A DNA stretch of 48,564 nt, taken from positions 1 to 48,564 of the forward strand of contig JANOYR010000040.1 in the NCBI GenBank assembly GCA_031428975.1. The letters run 5' to 3'. Both the position numbers and the translations under genes were made by a program. Source of the DNA: JAAFIP01 sp031428975. Its GTDB lineage: Bacteria > Pseudomonadota > Gammaproteobacteria > Burkholderiales > Burkholderiaceae_C. The number at the start of each line of letters is the position of its first letter. Within the stretch, counting starts at the first letter, position 1. This document shows, one piece after another, positions 7,654 through 16,545 of the stretch. Under the pieces are notes generated by a model that saw nothing but the letters and a program-made list of their open reading frames with translations, made no database searches and was not told the DNA's origin.

Positions 7654-8466
7654 ATGCCCGCCAAACTCTACCTCTGCCCTGCCCCGCTAGACTTCGGTTG
7701 CGAGCCACTTTCGCCAATTACCGACGTCTTGCCGTTGGGCACACTGCAAACCATGGCAGGTATCACGCATTGGGTGTGTGAAAACGCCAAAACCACCCGT
7801 GCAGTCCTCAAGCGGGTGGCTGAAGTAGCACCGCTTAAAGCCAGCATTCAAGAACAAACCATCACCGAATTGCCCCGCGAAGTACACAAAAAAGGCGACC
7901 ATCTTGCTGGCCAGCCCAAGACCAGCAAGGCTGGCGCCACTGCCGCGAGCACTTCAAAATCAACCGGATTTGATGCTCAATACTTGTTAGCTGCCGCCTT
8001 GCTGGGGCAAGACATCGGCCTGATCAGCGAGGCGGGTATGCCCGCTGTTGCCGATCCTGGCAGCTCTGTGGTGCGTGCAGCGCACGCGCTTGGTATCGAG
8101 GTAGTGCCGCTGGTTGGCCCTTGCTCCTTGCTGCTAGCCTTGGCTGCAAGTGGGCTCAATGGCCAAAATTTTGCCTTTGTGGGCTATTTGCCGCAAGAAG
8201 CGCAAGAGCGCGCCCAGCGCATCAACGCCTTAGAAAAACTCGTCCTGCACAACGGCCAAACCCAGCTCTTCATTGAAACCCCCTACCGCAATGCCGCCGT
8301 ACTTGATGCATTGCTAAAAGCGCTGTCTGCCAACACCCGCCTGAGCGCCAGCATGGGGCTGACCTTGGCAAGCGCACGCACTGCCAGCATGTTGGTAAGC
8401 GAGTGGAGAAAAACCAAGCCCGCGCTAGACTGGGCGTTGCCTTGCGTATTCGGAATTGGGCACTAG
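7654..8466 (+). CDS. SAM-dependent methyltransferase, RsmI-like (tetrapyrrole methylase fold)
   Basis: A 270-residue protein of the tetrapyrrole methylase superfamily, closest in pattern to RsmI, the 16S rRNA C1402 2'-O-methyltransferase. Seen are LYLCPAPL at the start, LISEAGMPAVADPGSSVV (RsmI has a similar SDAGTP loop), VVPLVGPCSLLLALAASG and LFIETPYRN. Burkholderiales commonly carry this second RsmI-like protein beside maf, so it need not be rsmI itself. A low-complexity linker rich in Ala, Ser and Thr (about residues 88-107) separates the two halves, and its DNA holds an 8-bp inverted repeat (7903-7910 with 7922-7929). Confidence 0.85.
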   Translation: MPAKLYLCPAPLDFGCEPLSPITDVLPLGTLQTMAGITHWVCENAKTTRAVLKRVAEVAPLKASIQEQTITELPREVHKKGDHLAGQPKTSKAGATAASTSKSTGFDAQYLLAAALLGQDIGLISEAGMPAVADPGSSVVRAAHALGIEVVPLVGPCSLLLALAASGLNGQNFAFVGYLPQEAQERAQRINALEKLVLHNGQTQLFIETPYRNAAVLDALLKALSANTRLSASMGLTLASARTASMLVSEWRKTKPALDWALPCVFGIGH

Positions 8467-8515
8467 GATCGGTGAGCGAACAGGCGCAAAAAATATCAAC
8501 AGCGCACTTGCACCA

Positions 8516-9604
8516 TCAACGCAGCGCAGCCCCCCAGCGCACCGCTTTTACCGCGCCTTCGCCCATTGCAGCGCCAAAGCGCTTAGCCAAACGTTCGGCG
8601 ACATTTTCTCTGCGGGTGTAGTCGATCAAGGTTTCGGCTTTGATGACTTCGCGGGCCACAAAATCGAGGCTACCTAGCTGATCGGCTAGGCCTAGTTCAA
8701 TGGCTTGTTGTCCGCTCCAAAACAAGCCGCTGAAGGTGTCAGGGGTTTCTTTGAGTCGCTCGCCTCGGCCTTTTTTAACTGCGCTTATGAACTGCTTGTG
8801 GATTTCGGCGAGCATGGTCAGGGCGTAGGCTTTTTGCTTTTCAGTTTGGGGGCTAAAGGGGTCTAAAAACCCTTTGTTGTCGCCCGCAGTGAGCAAGCGC
8901 CGCTCTACACCGAGTTTTTCCATGAGGCCGTTAAAACCAAAGCCGTCCATGAGCACGCCAATGCTGCCCACAATAGAGGCTTTGTCGACAAATATCTTGT
9001 CAGCAGCCACGGCGATGTAGTAGGCCGCTGAAGCGCAAGACTCTTCCACCACGGCATACACGGGCTTTTTGTGCAATGCCTTGAGGCGGTAAATTTCGTC
9101 GTTAATAATGCCCGCTTGCACGGGGCTACCGCCGGGGGAGTTGATCAAGAGCACCACGGCTTGCGCGGCTTCGTCTTCAAATGCGGCACGCATAGCAGCC
9201 ACAATGCCGTCTGAATTGGCGTCCGCTCCGGAGGCTATTTCGCCACGAATTTCGACCACGGCGGTGTGCTTACTGGTGCTGTCTTGCATCGGGCTTGGTC
9301 CATCGCCAGAGGTAAACATCCAAACCAACACACCAAAAAACAAGAGCCAAGCCAAGCGTACAAAGGTTTTCCAGCGACGACTCGCTTTTTGCTCATTTAA
9401 AGCAGCAAAGGCCAGCTTTTCCAAGGTGGCACGCTCCCAGCCAGCTTGGCTAGTGGGGTTGTTTTTTGCTTTATCAGCATTGTCCATTGCGTTTTTTATA
9501 GCATCAGATGACGATATGGCAGCGACATTAGGCTTTTTATCTTCAAAAATAGCGCTTATCGGCTCGGGTGCGTGATCTGGGCTTTCGCTGGGTGTGTTGG
9601 ACAT
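8516..9604 (-). CDS. S49 family serine peptidase (SppA-like)
   Basis: A 362-residue membrane-bound peptidase of the signal-peptide peptidase A type. Residues 1-75 are a polar cytoplasmic extension and one transmembrane segment spans about 83-99. The catalytic domain follows: VVLLINSPGGSPVQAG (150-164), Ser192 in EESCASAAYYIAVAADKI as nucleophile, and Lys244 in GDNKGFLDPFSP as general base. The extension at residues 26-40 (NVAAISSSDAIKNAM) is encoded by a copy of the 45-nt dispersed repeat. It is followed by convergent RsmI-like methylase DNA and preceded by a Rieske protein gene, the usual order in this group. Confidence 0.93.
   Translation of the reverse strand: MSNTPSESPDHAPEPISAIFEDKKPNVAAISSSDAIKNAMDNADKAKNNPTSQAGWERATLEKLAFAALNEQKASRRWKTFVRLAWLLFFGVLVWMFTSGDGPSPMQDSTSKHTAVVEIRGEIASGADANSDGIVAAMRAAFEDEAAQAVVLLINSPGGSPVQAGIINDEIYRLKALHKKPVYAVVEESCASAAYYIAVAADKIFVDKASIVGSIGVLMDGFGFNGLMEKLGVERRLLTAGDNKGFLDPFSPQTEKQKAYALTMLAEIHKQFISAVKKGRGERLKETPDTFSGLFWSGQQAIELGLADQLGSLDFVAREVIKAETLIDYTRRENVAERLAKRFGAAMGEGAVKAVRWGAALR
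9485..9529 (-). repeat. 45-nt dispersed element, copy in S49 peptidase gene
   Basis: Minus-strand copy: starts AATGTCGCTG, has CGTCAT at positions 17-22 and GCTATAAAAAA at 28-38. Read in frame 1, it encodes N-V-A-A-I-S-S-S-D-A-I-K-N-A-M in the variable N-terminal tail of the peptidase. Confidence 0.65.
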
Positions 9605-9634
9605 AGGTTTGGGGGGAATAAGGGCTAAAAGTGC

Positions 9635-10018
9635 TTACGAAGGTAAAAATTCAAACGGCAAGATGTTCCACGCAGTGTGCCAGAAGACCACGCCATCTTG
9701 CTCGGAGCAGGCTATTTTTTGTAACCCGCCTTTGCAGGGGCCGCCGCCGCATGCGCCTGTGTCGGGCTTGTAAGCCGCGCCGTGGGTAGCGCAAAGCAGC
9801 CACGCGCCGGTGTCGTCAAAAAACTGGTTGGGTTGCCAGTCCATCTCCATAGAAACATGGGTACAGCGGTTTACATAGGCATGCACATGGCCTTGGTAGC
9901 GCACGGCAAAGGCGCGGCAGGTTTGACCACCAAAAACTACATCGAAGGAGACGGCTGTGCTTGCGTTTTGCAGGGCTGCGCTGTTACACAGGGGAATGGG
10001 TTTGTCTTCTACGGTCAT
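9635..10018 (-). CDS. Rieske [2Fe-2S] domain protein
   Basis: A 127-residue soluble Rieske protein. Its iron-sulfur ligands are Cys52-Thr-His54 and Cys76-x2-His79 (NRCTHVSMEMDW and LLCATHGAAY). A Cys- and Gly-rich stretch (GACGGGPCKGG) follows. Small Rieske proteins of this type sit between gph and the S49 peptidase gene in Burkholderiales; partners are not known. It has no signal peptide, so it probably acts in the cytosol as an electron-transfer or redox-sensing protein. Confidence 0.9.
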   Translation of the reverse strand: MTVEDKPIPLCNSAALQNASTAVSFDVVFGGQTCRAFAVRYQGHVHAYVNRCTHVSMEMDWQPNQFFDDTGAWLLCATHGAAYKPDTGACGGGPCKGGLQKIACSEQDGVVFWHTAWNILPFEFLPS

Positions 10019-10123
10019 GGTTTTTTATTGGGCTTTTTAACTTCCGGCCGCGAAGGGCGCGAAACTTGCGCTAAGAACGCGAGAGGAATACCAAAAAGTA
10101 CATTATTTATGAATTTTTCTATC

Positions 10124-10168
10124 AATGTCAGCGTTATATGGTCATTATATGCTATGAATTTTATAGTG
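10124..10168 (+). repeat. 45-nt dispersed element, intergenic copy near gph
   Basis: Plus-strand copy between the Rieske gene and gph: AATGTCAGCG at the start, GGTCAT at 17-22, GCTATGAATT at 28-37 and TTATAGTG at the end. It ends 9 nt before the gph stop, in the 160-bp gap that otherwise shows nothing. Confidence 0.65.
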
Positions 10169-10177
10169 TTTTTACTT

Positions 10178-10852
10178 CTACTTTAATAACCAGTCGTGCA
10201 AATCTTGTACTGTGTGCGCCACCATCAAGGGTTTGAGCGATTCAAAAGCAGCTGGCTCATGGGCACCGTAGCTCACGCCTGCGCTAGGGCAACCTGCGTT
10301 GACGGCCATTTGCAGGTCGTGGGTGGTATCGCCCACCATCAGGGTGCGCTCAGGGCTGGTGCCCAGTTCGGCCATGAGCTCTTGCAGCATCTGCGGATGC
10401 GGCTTGCCACGGGTCTGGTCAGCAGTGCGGCTGGCGTGGAAGAGGCTGGACAAAAGCACACCATCCACGTCCCGCGTCATGGCCTCATCTAGCCCACGGC
10501 GCGACTTGCCAGTGGCCACGGCCAGCAGGTAGCCGTGCGCGCGCAAGGCCTGCAAGAGCGCTACAGCACCGTCGAAAAACACAATATCACCTTGGTGCAG
10601 GCCATAGTGGTGGCGGTAGCGCTCGCCCAACAGAGGGTATTTGTCTGCGGGCACATCGGGCGCAGCGTGCGCCAGTGCCTCCATCAGGCCAAGCCCAATC
10701 ACATAAGCCGCGTTTTTGTCAGTCGGACGCACCCCGCCCACATCTACCACCGCCGCTTGGATGCAGCGGGTGATCAGGGCGGTGGAGTCAAACAGTGTGC
10801 CGTCCCAGTCGAAGGCGATGAGGTCAAATGGGCGGACATTAGATGTGGTCAT
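10178..10852 (-). CDS. gph: HAD-superfamily hydrolase, phosphoglycolate phosphatase-like
   Basis: A 224-residue HAD phosphatase. Motif I is FDWDGTLFDS with Asp15 and Asp17; motif II is AVATGKSRRGLDEA; motif III/IV is KPHPQML with MVGDTTHDLQMAVNAGC. A helical cap (residues 20-90) fits the Gph subfamily, which removes phosphoglycolate or related small phosphates. In relatives this gene is next to rluC; here a lipoprotein and beta-barrel gene pair on the other strand separates them. Confidence 0.87.
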   Translation of the reverse strand: MTTSNVRPFDLIAFDWDGTLFDSTALITRCIQAAVVDVGGVRPTDKNAAYVIGLGLMEALAHAAPDVPADKYPLLGERYRHHYGLHQGDIVFFDGAVALLQALRAHGYLLAVATGKSRRGLDEAMTRDVDGVLLSSLFHASRTADQTRGKPHPQMLQELMAELGTSPERTLMVGDTTHDLQMAVNAGCPSAGVSYGAHEPAAFESLKPLMVAHTVQDLHDWLLK

Positions 10853-11019
10853 GGATAAATTGTATTAGCTAGACAATGCATCGGCATAATTACAACACTC
10901 AGTATCCTATGCATGGCGAAGCATACTCAAATTGGGGGATGAAATGGCAGCGAAATCTCAATAAAGCCCATAGATGTCACTAATTGTGTTGATTTGAATT
11001 TAGACTACATGAGCACAAA

Positions 11020-11084
11020 TTAGGGATGCCGTCCTAAAAGGCAAGACCGAATTTTGCGAAACGCTTTTGGGCAGGTATTTGCCC
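11020..11084 (+). other. Two small hairpins in the lipoprotein gene leader
   Basis: TTAGG (11020-11024) pairs with CCTAA (11033-11037), and GGGCA (11069-11073) pairs with TGCCC (11080-11084). Both lie in the AT-rich 274-bp gap upstream of the lipoprotein gene. No known riboswitch class was recognised. Confidence 0.25.
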
Positions 11085-11126
11085 ATCTGCGATATTGAAC
11101 TTGTCCGCACATTCAGGGAGTATATT

Positions 11127-13514
11127 TTGTCTGCGAATCCTCGTTTTTATTACCGCTATTTTTACCATCTACTAGCTTGCCTTCTATTTGTGCTTATCAG
11201 CGCCTGCGGTGGCGGTAGCGGTGGCTCATCAGCTAGCACCAGCGGTACTGTGACGGCTATTGACACAACAGGTGGAGGCACTAGTACAGGCGACGGAGGC
11301 GTAGGCAGCTCTTCCGGCGGGGATTCTGGAGCAGACGGCACTGCAGGTGACGGCGCACCTATAGTTGGCGGTTTGGTAACTATTACCGATGCTAATGGCC
11401 TAAGAGTAACAGCCACCACCAATTTCCAAGGCTATTACAACGCCAATATCAGCGGCTTCAAAAGTCCATTGATTGGCAACGTCACTAAGGGCAGCCGTAC
11501 TTTGTATACATTTAGCACCAAAGTAGCCTCGACCAACAAAACTGTCACCATTAACATCACTGGCATCACCGACAAAATCGTATCAGACATTGCCGTTTTA
11601 GCAGGCAAAGATAGCGCACGCAAAATTACAGCTACTGACATTGTGGCCAATGCGAATAACATTGCAGGTGTGATTGCAAATGTTAACAACTCCATTGCCA
11701 GCATATTGGCCGCCAATGGCCTGAACCCCGCTACTTTTGACCCTATCAATACCCCGTTTACCACCAACCATAAAGGATATGACGCAGTGCTCGACGCATT
11801 GCTGATTACCAATGGTCCTGCGGCACCTACACGTATCACACCACTCACTCCATTAGAAGCCACGCAGCAACTATTCAAGAGTTTGCGCGATACGGCTGGG
11901 GCATATAGCAATACAGCAAATACTGGTGAGTTGGATACTGCTGGAAATAAGCTTGAAGCTGCCATTAACGACGGCACACTGTCTGTTGATGGGGACACTT
12001 TAGCAATTTTAGGGAGGTTTTTTAAGGGTGTACAGCTGTACGACGCTTATAAATCGGCAACAGCAAACAACCTAACAGAGTTTTCCAGTCCATCAGTTTT
12101 TGGCAAATTGGCAACATTCAACCGAACTGGAGCGGCGGTAGGTAATTCACTTTTATCAGAGTACGGCTGTGAAGTTGCACTAGTGACCACACAGATCACC
12201 GCAGGAGGCGATCTAGACTTGAACAATTACCGCTTTGCTGGTAGTTTTTACAGTACGCCCAGCACAACTACGACTGTCGTCCCCCCCGCCAATGTAAACG
12301 CGTTTAGTTGTTTTTCATACGGTGTCACAGGCACTTTATTCGGCACAGCTTTAGACGACGGTGCCCGACGCGCTCGTTACATCACATTCATTCCACAAAC
12401 CAATGGCACTTATAAATACATCGACCAAACACTTAAAGGCCCCTTTGACCGTACAAACTTGTACCCAGACCCTGTGACTGGCTTTTTATCAGTACGCGAA
12501 GGTTCTGCGAAGTTTGGCACGATCACTGCAACTAAAGGCACAAATAATCAGTACAACAGTTTTGTAGCATTGGGGCAACTAACGCCCGGAATCAAAATGC
12601 TGAAAATACGAACTGTGGCTGAACGCGCCAAGTATGCACACCACACGATCAATTTGAATTTCAGCAATGCGGTAAACGCTACCACCGAGACATTAAGCTT
12701 GAGCGGTGTAACGAGCTTAATCAAAAATGACGGCACGGTTGCAGCAGATATGCTGATCACTTCAGGCTCTGTATTAAGCAGCAAATCTGATCTGGTAAAA
12801 ACATACACCGCATCTACCCCAAACCAATCCTCATGCCCTATTGGCGCAGGACGGTCACAATTTGGCGTTTCGCCCAACCTAACTTGTGTTAACTCACTCG
12901 CCACAACGACCTTTTCAGCGATCAGTGCCATGAATTTAGGGGTGTCAATATCTGTGCCAAACGCCAAATTTGAAGGCACAATTTCCGCAGGTACGGCTAC
13001 ACGCGATGTGACAGCACTTGACAGCAGCTACCAACCTACAGATATAGCATTCAATGGCAAACTCTACGAGAGTGACGGCGCTGGTGGTTACCGCTTGTTT
13101 CTCAATGGAATCATTCAGGTTATAAATACAAACTACAGCTTGGTAAATAGCAATTTCACCAACGCGAGCAATTTTCCCAAGCGAAACACGAATTTTGATG
13201 GAAAGCTGTATCTCAAAGATCGTCCCACGATGAGCTTGGTGCTGTCCTATAAAAATGACTCTTTCACCACCAACTCCATGACCGGAAACTTCACTTGGGA
13301 CGGTGGCTGGTACTTTGACATCGTGGCTAATAACAACACAGCCAACAACACTGGCTCCATTACTTTCAGCAGTGTTTCCGGCGTAAGTTTTACATTACCC
13401 AGAAATAGCGGCGCAATTGCACAACCCATTTACAAAGGCGGTACATTGATGGGCAACTTCACATTGAACACAAAACGCATCAATTACATTGACGGTAGCT
13501 TTGAGCAGTTTTAA
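11127..13514 (+). CDS. Large surface lipoprotein, unknown function
   Basis: A 795-residue predicted lipoprotein. I chose the TTG at 11127 because AGGGAG lies 6 nt upstream and because it begins directly before the hydrophobic signal. A TTG at 11067 would add 20 unlikely residues. The lipobox is I-S-A-Cys27. A Gly/Ser/Thr/Asp-rich linker (28-75) follows, then a GGLVTITDANGLRVTATTNFQGYYNANISG stretch like a carboxypeptidase-regulatory or Ig-like fold. The rest is strand-rich, poor in Cys and rich in Asn, Thr and Ser, which suits an outer-membrane-attached beta protein. The DNA looks more AT-rich than its neighbours. A beta-barrel gene follows after 15 nt, so the two probably act together. No family recognised. 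Confidence 0.75.
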   Translation: MSANPRFYYRYFYHLLACLLFVLISACGGGSGGSSASTSGTVTAIDTTGGGTSTGDGGVGSSSGGDSGADGTAGDGAPIVGGLVTITDANGLRVTATTNFQGYYNANISGFKSPLIGNVTKGSRTLYTFSTKVASTNKTVTINITGITDKIVSDIAVLAGKDSARKITATDIVANANNIAGVIANVNNSIASILAANGLNPATFDPINTPFTTNHKGYDAVLDALLITNGPAAPTRITPLTPLEATQQLFKSLRDTAGAYSNTANTGELDTAGNKLEAAINDGTLSVDGDTLAILGRFFKGVQLYDAYKSATANNLTEFSSPSVFGKLATFNRTGAAVGNSLLSEYGCEVALVTTQITAGGDLDLNNYRFAGSFYSTPSTTTTVVPPANVNAFSCFSYGVTGTLFGTALDDGARRARYITFIPQTNGTYKYIDQTLKGPFDRTNLYPDPVTGFLSVREGSAKFGTITATKGTNNQYNSFVALGQLTPGIKMLKIRTVAERAKYAHHTINLNFSNAVNATTETLSLSGVTSLIKNDGTVAADMLITSGSVLSSKSDLVKTYTASTPNQSSCPIGAGRSQFGVSPNLTCVNSLATTTFSAISAMNLGVSISVPNAKFEGTISAGTATRDVTALDSSYQPTDIAFNGKLYESDGAGGYRLFLNGIIQVINTNYSLVNSNFTNASNFPKRNTNFDGKLYLKDRPTMSLVLSYKNDSFTTNSMTGNFTWDGGWYFDIVANNNTANNTGSITFSSVSGVSFTLPRNSGAIAQPIYKGGTLMGNFTLNTKRINYIDGSFEQF

Positions 13515-13529
13515 TTGCTCTGCATTTTG

Positions 13530-14654
13530 ATGCACCGTTCGGCCGCATGGCAGGCTAGCGCCTTGCTGTGTGGCCTTTGTTTTGTCACTTTTGCACAAGC
13601 GCAAAATTTGCAATTGCAAAACGAAAATGATATCCGTGCTGAACTGTCATTGCTACGCGCATCCAAGCTTATTGACGGAGCCCACCAGCACGATGAACAA
13701 ATCATTCCGTCGCAGCTAAACACCGCCCCAACGACCCGAGCCAGCGTCAAGGCGAATATGAGTTATGCCCCTGCATGGGGCCACGGCTGGCGTGCGGGGG
13801 TATTTGCCGCATCGCATGCTTGGATGCAAGGCATGCCTAGCAGCGCAAATGCAGTAATCGTTGCCAACCGCAACGCAAAACCTATCAGCAATGCAAGTCA
13901 CCCGTTTGATGTGGTGCAACAGTCTATGCAACGCTACGGATTTAGTGTCGGCAAGGCGTTTGCCAGTAGCTGGCTAGGGGGCGCTGCCATCTCTGGCACA
14001 GCGCGTGTATTTGCCGTGAATGCCTTTCGAGAAATATCAGCCAGTGGCGTGCTTACCGAGTCTGCCAACGGCGATCTGGGCTTGGTGTCCAACAGCTGGA
14101 AGCAACAGCTTGGAGGAGAAGCACCGTTTATCAGCCCACCCAAAACATTGGGCAAAGGCGCATCGATCGACCTCGGTTTGCGCTGGGGTGACACCAATGG
14201 CAGCCATGTGGCCGTGCAGCTTGCAGACATAGCATCTTATGTGCGCTTAGACCATGTGTTGCAAACCAATACGCGCATCAACACCAACAAAGTGAGTTTT
14301 GATGCCAATGGCTACATTCAGTTCGCCCCAATCATCAGTGGCAAAAACGCAGATGTGCCGTACCAGCCCAAGCTGCATCCAGTGGCTACTGTTGCTGGAG
14401 CATATCTTCTCAGCCCCGCTTGGACTGTGCTCGCAGGCATTGAGTCCGCACACCCTTTGACAGAACTGAGCATAGGCAGCAAATACAGTACAGAGTCACA
14501 AAGCATACAAGCCCAGCTTTTTGTAAGCCGCGATATACCCGCATCGCTTGGTATCAGTTGGCACACACGCTACCTCAGCTTGAGCTGGCGCGGCGATAAG
14601 CTGGCCGCTGATAAAGCAAAGGTATGGGGGATTTCGGGGCAAGTGCGGTTTTAA
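13530..14654 (+). CDS. Outer-membrane beta-barrel protein, unknown function
   Basis: A 374-residue protein with a clear signal peptide (MHRSAAWQASALLCGLCFVTFAQA, cleaved before Gln25). The mature part alternates short amphipathic strands and ends in GQVRF; a terminal Phe is the usual BAM recognition signal. An extended first half (25-120) is polar and may be periplasmic. The ATG at 13530 is used; a TTG at 13515 would overlap nothing but adds five residues. It follows the lipoprotein gene by 15 nt. The pairing suggests a lipoprotein plus barrel for secretion, display or uptake, but no family was recognised. Confidence 0.75.
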   Translation: MHRSAAWQASALLCGLCFVTFAQAQNLQLQNENDIRAELSLLRASKLIDGAHQHDEQIIPSQLNTAPTTRASVKANMSYAPAWGHGWRAGVFAASHAWMQGMPSSANAVIVANRNAKPISNASHPFDVVQQSMQRYGFSVGKAFASSWLGGAAISGTARVFAVNAFREISASGVLTESANGDLGLVSNSWKQQLGGEAPFISPPKTLGKGASIDLGLRWGDTNGSHVAVQLADIASYVRLDHVLQTNTRINTNKVSFDANGYIQFAPIISGKNADVPYQPKLHPVATVAGAYLLSPAWTVLAGIESAHPLTELSIGSKYSTESQSIQAQLFVSRDIPASLGISWHTRYLSLSWRGDKLAADKAKVWGISGQVRF

Positions 14655-14672
14655 AAGAACCTAAGCGCAGCT

Positions 14673-15629
14673 TTACGCCACATGCCAATCTTGACTTTCA
14701 GACTTCAGTTCCTGCGCTTGCCCAGTAGCAGGATGCACAAACTCCAGCCGCCAAGCATGCAAATACATCCGCTTAAAGCCCAGTTTCTGCAGCGTTTTAT
14801 TTACCTCAAAATCGCCATATTTTTCGTCCCCCACAATCGGGTGTCCTTGGCTGGCTAAGTGCACGCGGATTTGGTGGGTGCGTCCGGTTTTGATGGTGAC
14901 CTCCAGAAGGCTTAAGGTTTGCGCACCAGCGGTGAAAGTTTGGACCACTTTCACCAAGGTGATGGCTCGCATGCCATTGGGGTCGTCGGCTGCCACCACT
15001 TTCACGCGGCGTTCGCCGTCGTCTTCGCCACCGTTGACCAAGTATTTGTGCAGGGGCAGGTCAATGACTTTTTTGTTGGCTGGCCATGCGCCTAGCGTAA
15101 TGGCCAGATAGGTTTTGCCTGTTTCGCGGTTTTTAAACTGGGCTTGCAAATGCACCAAGGCGCTGCGGCGTTTGGCTATCAACAAAATGCCACTGGTGTC
15201 GCGGTCAAGGCGGTGCACGAGCTCTAAAAACTTGGCCTCGGGCCGGGCGCGGCGCAGCTGCTCTATCACGCCAAAGCTCACGCCCGAGCCACCGTGCACG
15301 GCCACGCCTGCGGGCTTGTCAATGGCCAACACATACTCGTCTTCGTACAAAATGGGGAAGCTGCGCGCGGGCGCGGAGTGGGCTGCTTTGTCGGCTATTT
15401 TGTCGCTCACACGCACTGGCGGCAGGCGCACCACGTCGCCCAGCGCTAAGCGGGTGTCAGCCTGCGCCCTGCCCTTGTTGACCCGCACCTCGCCGCTGCG
15501 GATGATGCGGTACACATGCGTTTTGGGCACGCCTTTGAGCACCCGCATGAGGAAATTGTCTAGGCGCTGGCCTTCGGACGATTCGTCGATGGTGCGCAGG
15601 CTTGCGGACGGTGTAGCGGTATCTGGCAT
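14673..15629 (-). CDS. rluC: 23S rRNA pseudouridine synthase RluC
   Basis: RluC makes pseudouridines in 23S rRNA (955, 2504 and 2580 in E. coli). The 318-residue protein has an N-terminal S4 domain (EGQRLDNFLMRVLKGVPKTHVYRIIRSGEVRVN, 19-51) and a synthase domain with HRLDRDTSG, where Asp144 is catalytic. KTGRTHQIRVHLASQGHPIVGDEKYG and LHAWRLEF complete the family pattern. The start ATG (15629) overlaps the toxin stop codon as TGATG, so translation is likely coupled to the upstream toxin-antitoxin genes. rluC normally faces rne directly; here 2.4 kb intervenes. Confidence 0.94.
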   Translation of the reverse strand: MPDTATPSASLRTIDESSEGQRLDNFLMRVLKGVPKTHVYRIIRSGEVRVNKGRAQADTRLALGDVVRLPPVRVSDKIADKAAHSAPARSFPILYEDEYVLAIDKPAGVAVHGGSGVSFGVIEQLRRARPEAKFLELVHRLDRDTSGILLIAKRRSALVHLQAQFKNRETGKTYLAITLGAWPANKKVIDLPLHKYLVNGGEDDGERRVKVVAADDPNGMRAITLVKVVQTFTAGAQTLSLLEVTIKTGRTHQIRVHLASQGHPIVGDEKYGDFEVNKTLQKLGFKRMYLHAWRLEFVHPATGQAQELKSESQDWHVA

Positions 15630-16183
15630 CACAAAATAGTCTCGCCTACGGTCGCCAAAACGGTGCGCATGATTCTTTTTGACAAGCGAAAATCCGTTTT
15701 AAATAAACCCTCAAGCACTTGGGCTGCGCTTGGAATTAAGCCCTTTTGCTTGGCTTGAACCACTACGGCGGCAGTTCCTAGGCAATGCAAACCCAATTCC
15801 ATCGCTGCTGCTCTGCCAGCTTTTTCGTCCATGATCAGAACCGCGCTGTAGCCCAGCGCCACCAAAGTGCAGGCCTGCAAAATAGACTGCGTCTCGCCAG
15901 GATCCAATGTGAGCAGTGCAATATTGGCCACAGGCGCATCGCATAGCTTGAGCCACCCATCCGCTATTGCGGCGCGGATTTCGGGCTCTCCCTTGTCAAA
16001 TTTCCCCGTCAAGACTTCTTGCAATACGATCGGTGATATGTAGACTTGTCCAAATAGTGCGGGTAACAATGCCAATTGCCCAATCAAGCTCAGGCCTATC
16101 AATGGGCTGGCATCGGCCAGCACGACGCGGCGTTTGCTTGATTGATTCTGCTGGCTACCCATACCCACTGCGCCTTGGCTCAT
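15629..16183 (-). CDS. DUF3368 PIN-like toxin
   Basis: A 184-residue protein of the DUF3368 PIN-like family. The marks are VVLADASPLIGLSLIGQLALLP, DPGETQSILQA, VLIMDEKAGRAAAMELGL and GTAAVVVQAKQKGLI. Members pair with UPF0175 antitoxins and are presumed RNases. Its ATG overlaps the antitoxin stop as ATGA, and its own stop overlaps the rluC start. The polar N-terminal 18 residues are extra and a later start is possible. Function is inferred from the pairing. Confidence 0.82.
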   Translation of the reverse strand: MSQGAVGMGSQQNQSSKRRVVLADASPLIGLSLIGQLALLPALFGQVYISPIVLQEVLTGKFDKGEPEIRAAIADGWLKLCDAPVANIALLTLDPGETQSILQACTLVALGYSAVLIMDEKAGRAAAMELGLHCLGTAAVVVQAKQKGLIPSAAQVLEGLFKTDFRLSKRIMRTVLATVGETIL

Positions 16184-16521
16184 TCAGCCAACCACTTCGT
16201 TAAGGTATCGATGTCTTTGAGCACTTCCTCCTCGGTCATGTCAATAATGGGTATACCCAAGCGCGCAAGATGCTTCATGAAGTGTGATGCCGAACACTCG
16301 GCATAGGCTGCAGCTTGCATCCAAGACAGGCCTCCATCTTTAAATAAACTCACCGCCAAGGCCATGCGGGCGTTGGCGGTTTTATCGCTAGGCAAACTGT
16401 CCATGCCAAGCACCATGGCCATGGGCTTAGCGCGGTTGAGCACCACCACAGGTTGCGACTGCGCCCACTGCAAGGCCTGCGTCGGGTTGTTTTTAAGCGT
16501 GCTGACGTTGACGGCATGCAT
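16180..16521 (-). CDS. UPF0175 antitoxin with Phd-like N-terminus
   Basis: A 113-residue protein from ATG 16521. Residues 1-40 (MHAVNVSTLKNNPTQALQWAQSQPVVVLNRAKPMAMVLG) look like a Phd/YefM DNA-binding fold. Residues 57-113 (AVSLFKDGGLSWMQAAAYAECS and the following helix) match UPF0175. A Phd half joined to a UPF0175 half is unusual compared with plain UPF0175 partners of DUF3368. The protein probably binds the inverted repeat upstream and the toxin encoded next. Translation is coupled to the toxin through an ATGA overlap. Confidence 0.8.
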   Translation of the reverse strand: MHAVNVSTLKNNPTQALQWAQSQPVVVLNRAKPMAMVLGMDSLPSDKTANARMALAVSLFKDGGLSWMQAAAYAECSASHFMKHLARLGIPIIDMTEEEVLKDIDTLTKWLAE

Positions 16522-16545
16522 AGCGGGCTTTCGTAGGATGAGCAA

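Noticed and set aside
10986..11020. GATGTCACT stretch upstream of the lipoprotein gene as an element copy
   Set aside because: The first 9 nt match, the remaining 36 do not; probably chance.
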